A DNA stretch of 64,000 nucleotides from Rhineura floridana (Eukaryota; Chordata; Lepidosauria; Squamata; Rhineuridae), in assembly GCF_030035675.1 (NCBI RefSeq), contig NC_084485.1, positions 94,818,838 through 94,882,837 of the forward strand. The letters are read 5' to 3'. The notes beneath the pieces are model-generated. The model saw only the letters and a list, made by a program, of their open reading frames with translations. It had not been told where the DNA came from and did no database searches. Shown here piece after piece: positions 22,230-53,866 of the stretch (the stretch's first letter is position 1; each line of letters begins with the position of its first letter). The translations under genes and the position numbers were made by a program.

Positions 22230-22450
22230 AAGAGAACCATAGAGATGGAGGGGTTGCTTGTAGGCTGTCCTTTATCCAATCACATTCATTGTAGGAAATA
22301 GAAAGCTAGAGCACCCCAACAGATGGCTGCCCAGCCTCTTCTTAAAGACTTCCCCTTCCAGTTAGGCAATTGGTTCTATTGTCAAATTGCTCTTACCATC
22401 AGGATGTTTCTCCTAATGTTCTACCAAAACCTACACTCCTTGTATTGATA
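22230..22450 (-). mobile_element. CR1-type LINE 3' fragment
   Basis: The plus strand begins AGAACCATAGAGATGGAGGG, then CAACAGATGGCTGCCCAGCC, GCAATTGGTTCTATTGTC and GGATGTTTCTCCTAATGTTC. This is the familiar CR1/L3 3' region read in reverse. It abuts the poly(A) tail of the L1-derived element. A weaker copy lies near 31,198. Confidence 0.6.
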
Positions 22451-22512
22451 AAGGAGTCAGTTGTGTTGCTAGTTCATTTGCTCAGTAGCTTCCTCTAATA
22501 CATTTGTCTCTG

Positions 22513-22606
22513 CAGTGGTGGCTCCATGTCAGCTTCTTGAAAGTTTGGACTAAAATCTGCAGTGGATTCCACTGCCCCACTGACATGGAGTCACCAGCTG
22601 CCACTG
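22513..22606. mobile_element. Small hAT-type MITE
   Basis: The 94-bp unit has ends CAGTGGTGGCTCCATGTCAG and its near complement (CTGACATGGAGTCACCAGC..CCACTG). The flanking octamers TGTCTCTG and GTCCTCTG agree at most positions, consistent with a worn 8-bp duplication. Confidence 0.6.
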
Positions 22607-23519
22607 GTCCTCTGTAGTTATGACCAGTGACACAGTCTAATCTTCAGGGGACAGCCGCACAGTAAGCCTAAGAAGTGATGTTCTGGGCATGGCTATGGAA
22701 TTCTGCCCCATTTAGATCATAGAAAATCTGAAGCTCCACCTTACTGCTAAGAGCCCTGAGTGCAGCACTGCATCTGCTCCAGACATCCAGAGGCAGTCAA
22801 ATGATCCCTGGGATAAGTTGCCTGGGGTCTGTGACGAATGCACATGGATTCCACTGCCAGAAAAAGAGATCATTAACATGTTATTGGCATAATGCCCTTC
22901 CAGAAATAAAGATCGAAACTGAACTCTTAATTAGTGTATGCTCTGTATGCTTGATTTGCAGCTCAGAGTGGTGCCACTGAAAAGCAAGGGGTTAAAAGGT
23001 GATAGGAGGTGACACTGGAAATTCTGTCTGTGGCAGAAGCAGATGGTGTTGTAGGGCAGAGCCACCCTCCCAATACTGGCCTCACTACAGGTTACAGGGA
23101 CGGGGTGTCACCAATTTGGGGCTCTGCAGATGCAGCGGCGGGAACACCTGATTGGCTCACCCCACCCTGCCCCATCCAAGTATGTTGTAGTGACTTTGGT
23201 ATCAGGAGGGCTTTGCTGCCCCATCACCCCATGCCCATTTCATTCTTGAATTATTTGATTGTCATATCCTTTCAAATATTCAAATGAATTCACAAAGTGG
23301 AGAGCAATGTTTAAAAACAACTGCAAAGCCTCCAAAGGAAAAAATACAAACTCGCAGAACAATCCAACTCAGGGCATAACTTTTGCCTGGATTGAGACCT
23401 ACAGGAGCACTCTGAACAAGAGTTGGATGTGGCCTAAGTCCCCTCCCCTCGGACCCTCCCTTGTGACACCCCCTTTTTCGTGTTGTTGTGTAAATTTGTA
23501 TATTTGTTAGCATGCATGC

Positions 23520-24048
23520 GTGTGTGCCAGTGTGTGCTTTTACCCTGCACTGAGATCACTGAGACTTAAGACTTAATAAGATAAGAAAAGCTACTTTATT
23601 TACAGAAATACGTAGTAGATAGAAAGGCATACCTAGTTCTAGCTAACTAACTAAGTTTGGAGGCACAACACCCTCATGGCTCAAGAGAGAGAGAGCAGAG
23701 ACAAAGGTGTCTCCTCTCTCTCAGACAGTGGAAGAAGAGAAGAAAAGAAAGGGCGGGAGGAGGAGGGGCAGATAAGCTTCCCTAAGACATATCAGTTTAA
23801 CGACTGTAATCAAGCCTATCCATCTGGAGGACCCTAACTCTATCTCCCTTCTAGAACATTAACAAAAGAACAAAACAGGAGTTGCTGTTGCCCCACTTCC
23901 AAAATTTCGGTCCTTATGCTGGCTCCGTTTGAGCCGGTCTTGGCTGAGCCGGGCTGAGGGACTTATGTTGGTGCATAACATAACATATGCAGCATAAATG
24001 ACATCTAAACTATATATCCATGTATAACAATGCATGATAATATCACAT
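23520..24048 (-). mobile_element. Candidate solo LTR of a retrovirus-like or LTR retrotransposon (fossil)
   Basis: Read on the minus strand the block starts TGTGATATTATC and ends near GGCACACA, i.e. TG..CA borders. An AATAAA signal sits in its last fifth, before a TATC/AAGTC-rich stretch, the usual order of an LTR. No internal coding part or second LTR is present in the window, so it would be a solo LTR. No matching short target duplication was found, so both the ends and the class remain tentative. The family is unassigned. It is a non-coding fossil of moderate age. Confidence 0.35.
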
Positions 24049-24267
24049 CCCAAGTGAGAAGGATTTCTTTATTATTTCTATTTTTTGCATTTCTCTGACA
24101 TTTACGTCATCTTGGGGACTTTCCTTAAAGTAGCATCTCCCAACTCTGGACTGCTGTTACCCAGTCGGAATGAACTTTTCTTGAGTCCTATATCTGTGTA
24201 TACCTGGCTGGGACTGATTAGAAGCTCAACTTTATTTGACTGCGTCATGGGTATGTTTTTGGCAGGT

Positions 24268-24440
24268 TTTACAGCTCAGTGGTAGAGCACATGCTTTGCA
24301 TGGGCAAAGTACCAGGTTCAATCCCTGGATCCTCCAGTTAAAAGGATCTCCACTAGCAGGAGCAGGATATACCTCAGTGTGAATCACTGCCTGTCACAGT
24401 AGATGGACCTATGATGCGACTCACTATGAGGCAGGGTATG
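24268..24440 (+). mobile_element. tRNA-derived SINE
   Basis: The head has ACAGCTCAGTGGTAGAGCAC (box A-like) and AGGTTCAATCCCTGG (box B-like). The body is worn, with TCACTGCCTGTCACAGTAGA and a late ATGATGCGACTCACTATGAG. Same family as the copy near 17,130. Confidence 0.75.
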
Positions 24441-24449
24441 AAACCGAGG

Positions 24450-25185
24450 GCTGCATTCCCTCACAGAGTAACCTTCCAGGAGCAGCATGCCAGTAGTGGG
24501 CGGAGCCAGAGGCAAAACTGGGTGTAGCCAGAGGCAAAAGTGGGTGGATCAATGGCGATCACTCTTTGTACAGTAGGCAAACAAAAGTGACAGGTTCCTA
24601 CAGCTCCCTCCCCCATCCAGGCAAGCAAGAGGCATTAGGGCAGTTCCAGCCAGACAAAAGTGCTTAAGGCAGGCACAGGGGTCTCAGGGGGTCTTAGACC
24701 CTTTACTTTTTTCGGAGCAGGGTCCCAGCGGGGTCCCTTTGTCTCCTGTATCCTGCAAGCCAATCAGCATGAAAGGGGAGTGTGTTAGCCACTGAGAAGA
24801 GTCTTACAGCATGCTTCCTTGTCCTTTCCTGTGTATTGTAACCAACCATAGTGAAAGGAGGTGAATCAACCACTGAGAAGACTCTTCTTAGTAGCTAACA
24901 GTCTCCCCTTTCATGCTGATTGGCTCCTAGAATATCTGTTGTTGTGGGTGAAGGCATTAACAAGGATCTTATTCTCAACTCAGCAGCAGAAAAGGGGGAG
25001 GGGTGGCTGTGACTAACAAGAAGAGACGCTGCACTTCTGAACTTGCCACTACACTACTGGGCAGGTGTGAAGTCTGGCCAGCAAGTAGAGGGAGTGTGGC
25101 CAAGTAAGAGGCCTGAGGGATGGACAGAGAGATCTGGAGGGCTGCATTGAGTCCCTGGGCCTGAGATTCTCCACCTCTGCTTTAA
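24450..25185 (-). mobile_element. hAT-type family A element carrying a nested insertion
   Basis: The outer parts match family A in reverse: GGGCTGCATTCCCTCACAG, then CAGTAGTGGGCGGAGCCAGA and GCAAGCAAGAGGCATTAGG on the left; GACAGAGAGATCTGGAGGGC and the end GAGATTCTCCACCTCTG on the right. Other family A copies are about 330-380 bp. This one is about 735 bp because roughly 390 bp of another repeat (about 24,672-25,062) interrupts it. Confidence 0.65.
24672..25062. mobile_element. Family C repeat nested in the family A element
   Basis: The block contains AGCCAATCAGCATGAAAGGG and, 150-200 bases later, its inverted form CTTTCATGCTGATTGGCTC. It ends in TGCACTTCTGAACTTGCCAC then TACACTACTGGG. A second copy in opposite orientation occurs near 35,430-35,720 (GTGTAGTGGCAAATTCAGAA) and a fragment near 29,300. 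Internal inverted repeats and lack of coding suggest a nonautonomous DNA transposon. The class is not determined. Confidence 0.55.
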
Positions 25186-25501
25186 AAGACATCGATGGAT
25201 TTCTTGGGTACCTTATGGTTATTCCAGGTCTCTTGGAAAGTCAATACTTTCTTGGGATGGAGGTATTAGGAAAATGATTGTTTATTGCACCCTGCAGAAA
25301 GAAGAGTCTCTGAACTATGGTGCACCTTTAGACATTTCCTTGTGGGTTTCTACAGAGCTTTCCAAAGACCCACACACACTGCTTCTGGGATTTCTTACGT
25401 GCAACTGCTTCTCATCCCCTTGAGACGCAGTCATCCAATCACGGGCATGCATAGGAGATATACATTTGCCTTCTCTGGGCTACGTAATGGAATGAGCTTT
25501 C

Positions 25502-25502
25502 A

Positions 25503-25534
<32 letters not shown>

Positions 25535-25537
25535 AAA
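25502..25537. repeat. (GAAA)n microsatellite
   Basis: There are about nine GAAA units, ending just over 70 bases before the HNF1-like site of the PCSK9 promoter. Confidence 0.95.
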
Positions 25538-25610
25538 GTATTCCTGTAATCTGACGCCAGGAAAGCAAAAAGGGGCAGAAACTTGATCTCAATGGATAAG
25601 AAAAACTCCA

Positions 25611-25623
25611 ATTAATGTTTAAC
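25611..25623 (+). promoter_or_regulatory. PCSK9: HNF1-like site of the PCSK9 promoter
   Basis: ATTAATGTTTAAC matches the HNF1 consensus GTTAATNATTAAC at 10 of its 12 fixed positions. In human PCSK9 an HNF1 site lies about 28 bp upstream of the SRE and supports hepatic expression. Here the gap to the SRE is 27 bp. Position and spacing make a functional site likely (inference). Confidence 0.75.
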
Positions 25624-25650
25624 AAGATAGGATGGTCCGATGGGATAGTA

Positions 25651-25660
25651 GTGGCGTGAT
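25651..25660 (+). promoter_or_regulatory. PCSK9: Sterol regulatory element of the PCSK9 promoter
   Basis: GTGGCGTGAT is identical to the SRE described for mammalian PCSK9 promoters and differs at one base from the reverse complement of the LDLR SRE-1. It lies 370 bp before the ATG (human: about 340 bp). SREBP-2 would activate PCSK9 here when cell sterol is low. The match is seen in the sequence; binding is inferred. Confidence 0.82.
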
Positions 25661-25670
25661 CCGGCACATC

Positions 25671-25677
25671 CACGCCC
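25671..25677 (-). promoter_or_regulatory. PCSK9: Sp1/KLF-type GC box
   Basis: CACGCCC (GGGCGTG on the minus strand) lies 10 bp after the SRE. SREBPs need a nearby co-activator such as Sp1, and the human promoter has an Sp1 site close to its SRE. A 7-bp motif alone is weak; its place in the cluster is the main support. Confidence 0.5.
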
Positions 25678-26029
25678 AAAAGACTGAGGGAAGCACATGG
25701 AACTGTAAGGGGAGGAGAGAAAGTAGAAGCAGCGAGAGAGGGCGAGTGAGTGTACGCGCGCCCTCTGGGATGCGATTACCATTTGCTAATCCTTCGCATC
25801 GTGGAAGGGCAGCTCGCCACAGATCCGGTTCCACTCCGTGCAAAGAAGTGACCTCGCCAGGTTCCAGACCTTGCGCCGGGTTCTAGGTGTCGCGCTGCAC
25901 TCACCGGCGGGTTCCAGATCCCCGACTTTCTAGAGTCTGGTATATTCCATGTCCGTCCCTCCCGGCAGAGCTCTAGGTTCGGCGCTGCAGATCCCCACCT
26001 TCTTCCAAGGCTGCTGGGGGAAAAGAAGG

Positions 26030-48323
<22,294 letters not shown>

Positions 48324-49351
48324 CAGAACTCTTTTCACCCCTTTACTGTCCATGGAACTCTTGTGTTATGAAACCCTGTAACATCATATCGGTGAACTGT
48401 ACATCTCTCCCAATCAAGTTTGAAGAAAATATTCTTCCACGTGGGACTCTAGTACCACTGGAAAGTGCTTGTGGTGGCCACAGTGGAATGTTCCCAGTAT
48501 CACCATGAGAGTACGAGCATCTTCACTGTGGAGAGGCTGGTCTATTTGATGCCTAGGTAATACCAAATGAGCTGCACTCGCAAAATAATTTTGGACAACA
48601 GCTTAGTCAATACTTCTCCCAGCTACCCTCCATATATTTAGGACTTACGACTTGTTCAAGTATTTGAAGGCTGACAGCATCTCTTCCTTACAAGTTTCTT
48701 CCTATTCTAATACTGCTAGGCATCCAAATATAATCCTTATTGTAATTTGAACCATTCACAGTGGCTTATTGTCTGAAGACAACCTGAACTGGGTATGTTC
48801 CGTGCTCAAAATAACACAAAAGTGCATTTCCTTAATTGGTTTTACTTCTATGATTTTTGAAGAACTGTTCAGTATTTCCGCAAGAGCAGGGGATAAAGAG
48901 TATGAATGAATCAGTGCAAGGAGAAGTGCCAGTGGAGAGGATTTTTGTGAGGCACTTTAGCTTGGCCTGAACTCCTTTATGTAACCAGCAGCTCTCCTTT
49001 GTGTAGATTAGAAACTTTTCTTAAGACTATAAATGTAGATTCTCTCACCGTTCAAAATTCTGCCCCAGATACCAGATTACTAAATACTTTTGCACAAAGA
49101 CCTAAGCATTACACTGTAGGTTCAGCTTAAAAAATTTTTTTTTTTCAAAGGAGGCATTCCATCTTACAAAACGTAGTAAGTAGCATTGTATCTCTCAGGT
49201 CAGTCTCACCTAGAATCAGTTGTGCAAGTGTTAGCATTCAAGACTTCTTTCCCCAGCCAATGTAGTTAACAAGATGGCCTATCTAAGACATACAGAATAG
49301 GAAAAATAAGGTCAGAAAACCTCTAGCACAATCCTTAATCATAACTATTAC

Positions 49352-49475
49352 AGCAGGGATGAGGAACCTGTGACTCTCCAGTTGTTGCTGGACTACAATT
49401 CCCTTCTTCTTTGACCGCTGGCCATGCTTAGCGGGGGGGTCTTGGAGGACCATAGCTTCCCTATCCCTGGTTGTA
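49352..49475. mobile_element. Palindromic hAT-type MITE in the PCSK9 3' UTR
   Basis: It starts CAGGGATGAGGAACCTGTGA and ends AGCTTCCCTATCCCTG. The internal pair GTTGCTGGACTACAATTCCC and the GGAGGACCATAG segment follow the family seen near 3,888. Right arm decayed. Confidence 0.7.
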
Positions 49476-49509
49476 GAGGATAGCTGGGGAGGGAACCACA
49501 TTGTGTAAG

Positions 49510-49850
49510 CCAACAGTTCCCAAACTTTCCCCTACCCACACACATCACTTGAAAATTGCCAAGCGTCTTTGCAGACCACTTAATGATTTTTCTGTCTGTT
49601 GTGGCAATTATGATGCCTTTTACTAAATGCTATATGATTTTTAACTGTATTTTTATTGCTTCTTTTACTTCTTGTATTTTATCGTATTTGATAACTAATA
49701 GTATAAGAAATAAAAGCTGCAGTAGAAACACAATTAAAAATCAATACACACACATGAATATGGTAGATGTGCCGTCTCCCATCTTCAACCACAAATCCAC
49801 ATACATGCTGTGGACCACCTGATTGAAGCTTGCTAACCACTGGTGCCAAA
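49510..49850. mobile_element. hAT-like repeat in the PCSK9 3' UTR
   Basis: It begins AACAGTTCCCAAACTTTCCC and ends GACCACCTGATTGAAGCTTGCTAACCACTGG (given in part). CAGACCACTTAATGATTTTT and TGTGGACCACCTG are related segments near the two ends. I know this pattern as a common lizard repeat; the superfamily is a guess. Confidence 0.45.
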
Positions 49851-50899
49851 AGATTCACTCCTGTGCTGAGGAATCTCAATGTCCTGTTGTGGTTTAGTAA
49901 AGGTTGGAGAGTGGTTATGCCTGTGGAAGTGCAGCACAGCTCATACAGTCACTTACCTGCGCTTCTTCAACATTTCTAGTTCTAAAGTGCCTTACAGGTC
50001 CCATTTGCAATGCTTAACAGACAGCCTTGCAAATTTAAACCCTCTGCACTGAAAAAGTAAGAGTGGCCAGGCTGATTTTTATGATGTTGCCTTCTAACCT
50101 CGAGAAGCCACATCTACAAGGGCTGTTGCCTGTGATTTGATCTCAAGAAGAAAGTTTCTCCTCTTCCACTTATGGAGGCCATGTTTAATTGGCCATTGTT
50201 GTCCCCATCTGTGAGGAAAGGCACTATAAAGTCACCAACCATACTGGACAAGCAGCTTCCACTGATGAGGTAAAGGGAAATGTCCGCTTACTAAAATACT
50301 TTATTGATGGCCCCAAGAATATCACTGAGCTGTTGCAGAATGTTTCTTTAGAAAAAAGCACCCAACACTTTTAAAGGCACTTAGACTCAGGAGACCAAGT
50401 ACTACTGGCTATGCTTGAGGTCAAGCACACTGTCAGTAATTTAGGCCAAACAGTTTGGTTTACTGTTAAAGCACTTGGTAGCTAACTCTTAATTTTTTTA
50501 AAAAAGCAGGCTTAGTGTTACATACAAGCCCTTCCTTCTTTTGCCTTTTATACAAGTTTGCCAACATGCATAATCAAACCTTTATCTGTTAATGTTGAAA
50601 ACAGCAATTGTGTTCATGTTTTTCTCAGAAGCAAGTCTCACTGTGTACAGTGAAATTTACTACCAGTTAAGTCTGCATAGGATTTAGAAAAAGTCTAAAT
50701 GGCTTTTTCATGAGTAATGTGGACAGCATGTAATACTTTGTATGTGGCTTTGAGCTAACACACACATAGACTTAACTACTGTAATTCATAGCTGCTTAAT
50801 GTAGAGAAAAGCTTTCCTCGTGCTGTGGATTTTACATTTTTATCTGAAAACTATTTATTTTGTTTTATATAAACATTTTATAATACCATCTTTTTTTGA

Positions 50900-50905
50900 A
50901 ATAAA
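50900..50905 (+). terminator. PCSK9: Poly(A) signal, probable PCSK9 3' end
   Basis: AATAAA followed by GTTTCATATG and a T-rich, TGGGGATG-containing stretch. It is the last good plus-strand signal before the USP24 3' region. Confidence 0.55.
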
Positions 50906-51596
50906 GTTTCATATGAACTTACTTGGGGATGCATAACAATGTCGGTCTCATCTTAAGCAGAGTAAGTATCTACACCTAGAATTGGAGAGTAAGGGGGAGG
51001 AGAATCCAGTCTCTAGTAAATCCACCCCTCCACCAAGTTTGCAAATCAAACAGATTCATGCTGATTTATAATTGCCCAAATTTCAAAAGCTTAATGACAG
51101 AGCTAAACACTTGGGAGGGGCGTAGGTATATGCAAAAGATATGATGTGAGGTTCAAGAGGTGCATGGAGACACACAGAAAAAAAGGCTTGTTCTGTCATC
51201 AAAGAGAGCACCCTTGGATTTTTTTGGGGGAAGGGGAGAAGAGACAGGAGCTGCATGTGTGTGTGTGTGGGGGGGGTAGTGGTGATGGTTGAAGGCAGCT
51301 CCATGCTGAAGGATAGCCAGCTGATTGTCCTCCCTTCATATGTGCTTGGTATGTGCTAACTGGCACATCTGAGGCAGACTGAAGAGGAAGCTAAATTGTT
51401 AAAAAAAATTCAGGGCTCTGCTTATGTCAGATGTTTTTTCTTAGACAGCTACTTAGCATGCTTCGGTTGTAGATTCTTGATAGTCTTCAGCTCTACGTGA
51501 GTATAGAGCATTTCATTCGGTAAAATGGACCAGCAAAATGGCATCTGACATCTTTTTACAGCCTAATGATCAGACTATTTGTGAGAGGAATAAACT

Positions 51597-51602
51597 TTAT
51601 TC
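51597..51602 (-). terminator. USP24: Poly(A) signal candidate for USP24
   Basis: TTTATT on the plus strand is AATAAA on the minus strand, about 2.2 kb after the USP24 stop. Other minus-strand signals exist (52,165-52,170), so the true end is unsettled. A plus-strand AATAAA overlaps closely at 51,589-51,594, so the short interval has signals on both strands. Confidence 0.4.
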
Positions 51603-53803
51603 CATTGGCCAGGATTTTTTTCCATGAAAATTGCCTTTTCTTTTTTAGTACGAAGGAATTAAGAGCGCACAGTTGAACTGTAGTTGCCGCTCACTCCAAG
51701 AACATTCCATTAACATAAATGAAATCCATTTTTCATCCAAAAAGACTGGCAATAAAATATAGAAACATGTCACAATTTACACAGAAAACTAGATTTGTTA
51801 CGTTTGATTTAAAAAAAAAATCCTTCAGCAGATTCAAGTGACAGTAGCTGGAAACCAAGTAACTGATGGACTATCATACTTGAATACTATAACCATCAAC
51901 TTTGTACAAGCAGAAAGAGGATCACAAAACAGCCTGCAACGATTTTAGAATGTATGGTGGTGAGACAGTCTATCCTGGGATTCTGCAAGGAATGTTCTGT
52001 TTCAGCCTGTGATAACACATCCTTTCCATAGGAAATGATAGAAACTCTAATGTCTTTGGACTGAAGTGATACTTCCTATCCAATATCACCTCTGTAATGT
52101 TTGCTTCTGATTCATCATAAAAGTGAAGATGTTGATGCAATAAGGATGGGGTAGGACATCAAAATTTATTCAAAACTTTAAAACATCACATTTAAAATTT
52201 TGGAGACTTTTAATAAAATATTTGAATTCTGCCACATTTCAAAGAAGACACTGTCTTGAGAAGCGAATGCAACTGAAATGTCATTGTTTTGCACATGCAG
52301 TGTTATTAACACAACTCCTTTGACTTGAACACATGGCAGAGAATTCTGACTGGAAGATGTACCGCTGTTACCTTCAACAGTGAAATGACCTGTAATATTC
52401 AACTAGTGCACAACAGTGAAGAAAGCTATATATGGGATCAGGTTTTGCAATAGTACATACAAGTGAAAAGAAAAAAGAGGCACTTTTTGGCTGTTTGTGC
52501 CTTTGACTTGGCAAATCTTTCAACAATGGCGATAACCCAGGCACTCTATGTCTTTCCCTCAATTCGTGCACGGTGCATTTTGTTTAAATTAAGGCAAAAT
52601 CCTTGAACAAAGGCAAAAGCTGTGCAGAAAAATGTGAAAAACTAAAGAAACTTAAAAACTGGCACAGAAGGAGCTAGTATCCAGAGCTGCTAAAGAAATC
52701 ACTTAACTGCATTTCATTTGGGAAAACTAAATCATACCCATGGAGCTCAGTTGGATTCCAGTTATTAAGGAACAAATAAACCTGTTGTATTTTAAATGCT
52801 GCCTGGCCAAGCAAAACAAAGCCTACAGTCCTTTGCCTGTGTTAAATTTGTAAAAAAATCATATGTCCCCTAGTCACTCAAGGAATCATATATAAGCCAA
52901 TTCCAACTTTCAACTTCAAAAGTATAAGCAAATGATTGCAGATCACATCATTAAGACTATAATTTATTCAATATGTCTCCAAGTAGAAGAATGATTTAAG
53001 GAGGCAAACAGCAATAAAATTCTGTCTTAAAGTGCTTTTTTTGTTAAACTTACTCATCAACATTTTTTAAATGATCCACTGATGCCACAATACATAAGTG
53101 TATTCTTGGAATAAACAAAGCTATTTTATTGCTCTTACCCATTTAACATCAGGAAAAAGTTACCAATTTCAGACTTCCTTGTACCAAAACCATTCCATAA
53201 GGAATAACCATCCTTACAAAAGGGCTACAAACCCTTTCTGTAAAGAGCTATACAAATTACCTAGGAGACATATTAAATACAAAGGTCCTTGTGTAAACTG
53301 ATTCTTAACTAATATTTTACAATGCCAAGTGTAAGTCACACATTTTTACATAATTTTGAATATTACTATTCAATATTTCCAGAAAGATTAAAAATTTGCC
53401 CTCCATATCTAAAGGCAGTCTGATTTTTTTCTTCTGTATAAAAACCGAAAGTTTTTTTTTTTGCAGCATCACAGAAAAGCAAGTTTTTACATTCACTCAT
53501 TAAAGGTTCACATAATAAAAATTTCACTTGATTTTCCCCCCTTTAAATTGGTAAAATCTTTCACAGATTTTTACACTCATGCCTGGTCCAGCATCCCACA
53601 AGAACTACCAAAGATGCTGGGAATCCCTCACAGCCTGATGCTTAAACTTCTCAGTTGAAGAGTAACTCTTTAAGAAGTAGCATGGCCACTGATTCTTAGA
53701 ATGCCTTCACTTCTAATAATGAAAGCAATGGGATTTTAACAATATCAAAGACCAGGTATTTAGTACTTCAGTTGAACTCTTGTTCTTCAGCTTCAGCCAA
53801 TCA
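51597..53803 (-). other. USP24: Probable USP24 3' UTR
   Basis: AT-rich sequence without recognised repeats or coding signal follows the USP24 stop. The absence of mobile elements over 2.2 kb stands out against the repeat-dense surroundings and fits a UTR (inference). Confidence 0.5.
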
Positions 53804-53866
53804 CTAAGGGTCCACATCATCAAGGTCACTTTTAGGTTCACCAATCATCATTGGAGACACTGTGCC
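53804..53866 (-). CDS. USP24: USP24 terminal coding exon
   Basis: It encodes GTVSPMMIGEPKSDLDDVDP and TAG (53,806-53,804). The acceptor is TTTTTGAAAG. The acidic tail DLDDVDP is the conserved USP24 end. Confidence 0.92.
   Translation of the reverse strand, partial: GTVSPMMIGEPKSDLDDVDP

Larger units (their letters stand above)
48324..50925 (+). other. PCSK9: Probable PCSK9 3' UTR
   Basis: There is no coding signal after the stop. Two poly(A) signals are candidates: AATAAA at 49,709-49,714 (inside an hAT-like repeat) and at 50,900-50,905. Ending at the second gives a 2.6 kb UTR, longer than in human. Two repeat relics lie within it. Transcript data would be needed to fix the end. Confidence 0.5.

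Noticed and set aside
1-25500. Exons of BSND, the gene upstream of PCSK9 in human
   Set aside because: I looked for its membrane-spanning start and acidic tail and saw nothing convincing. It may lie further left.
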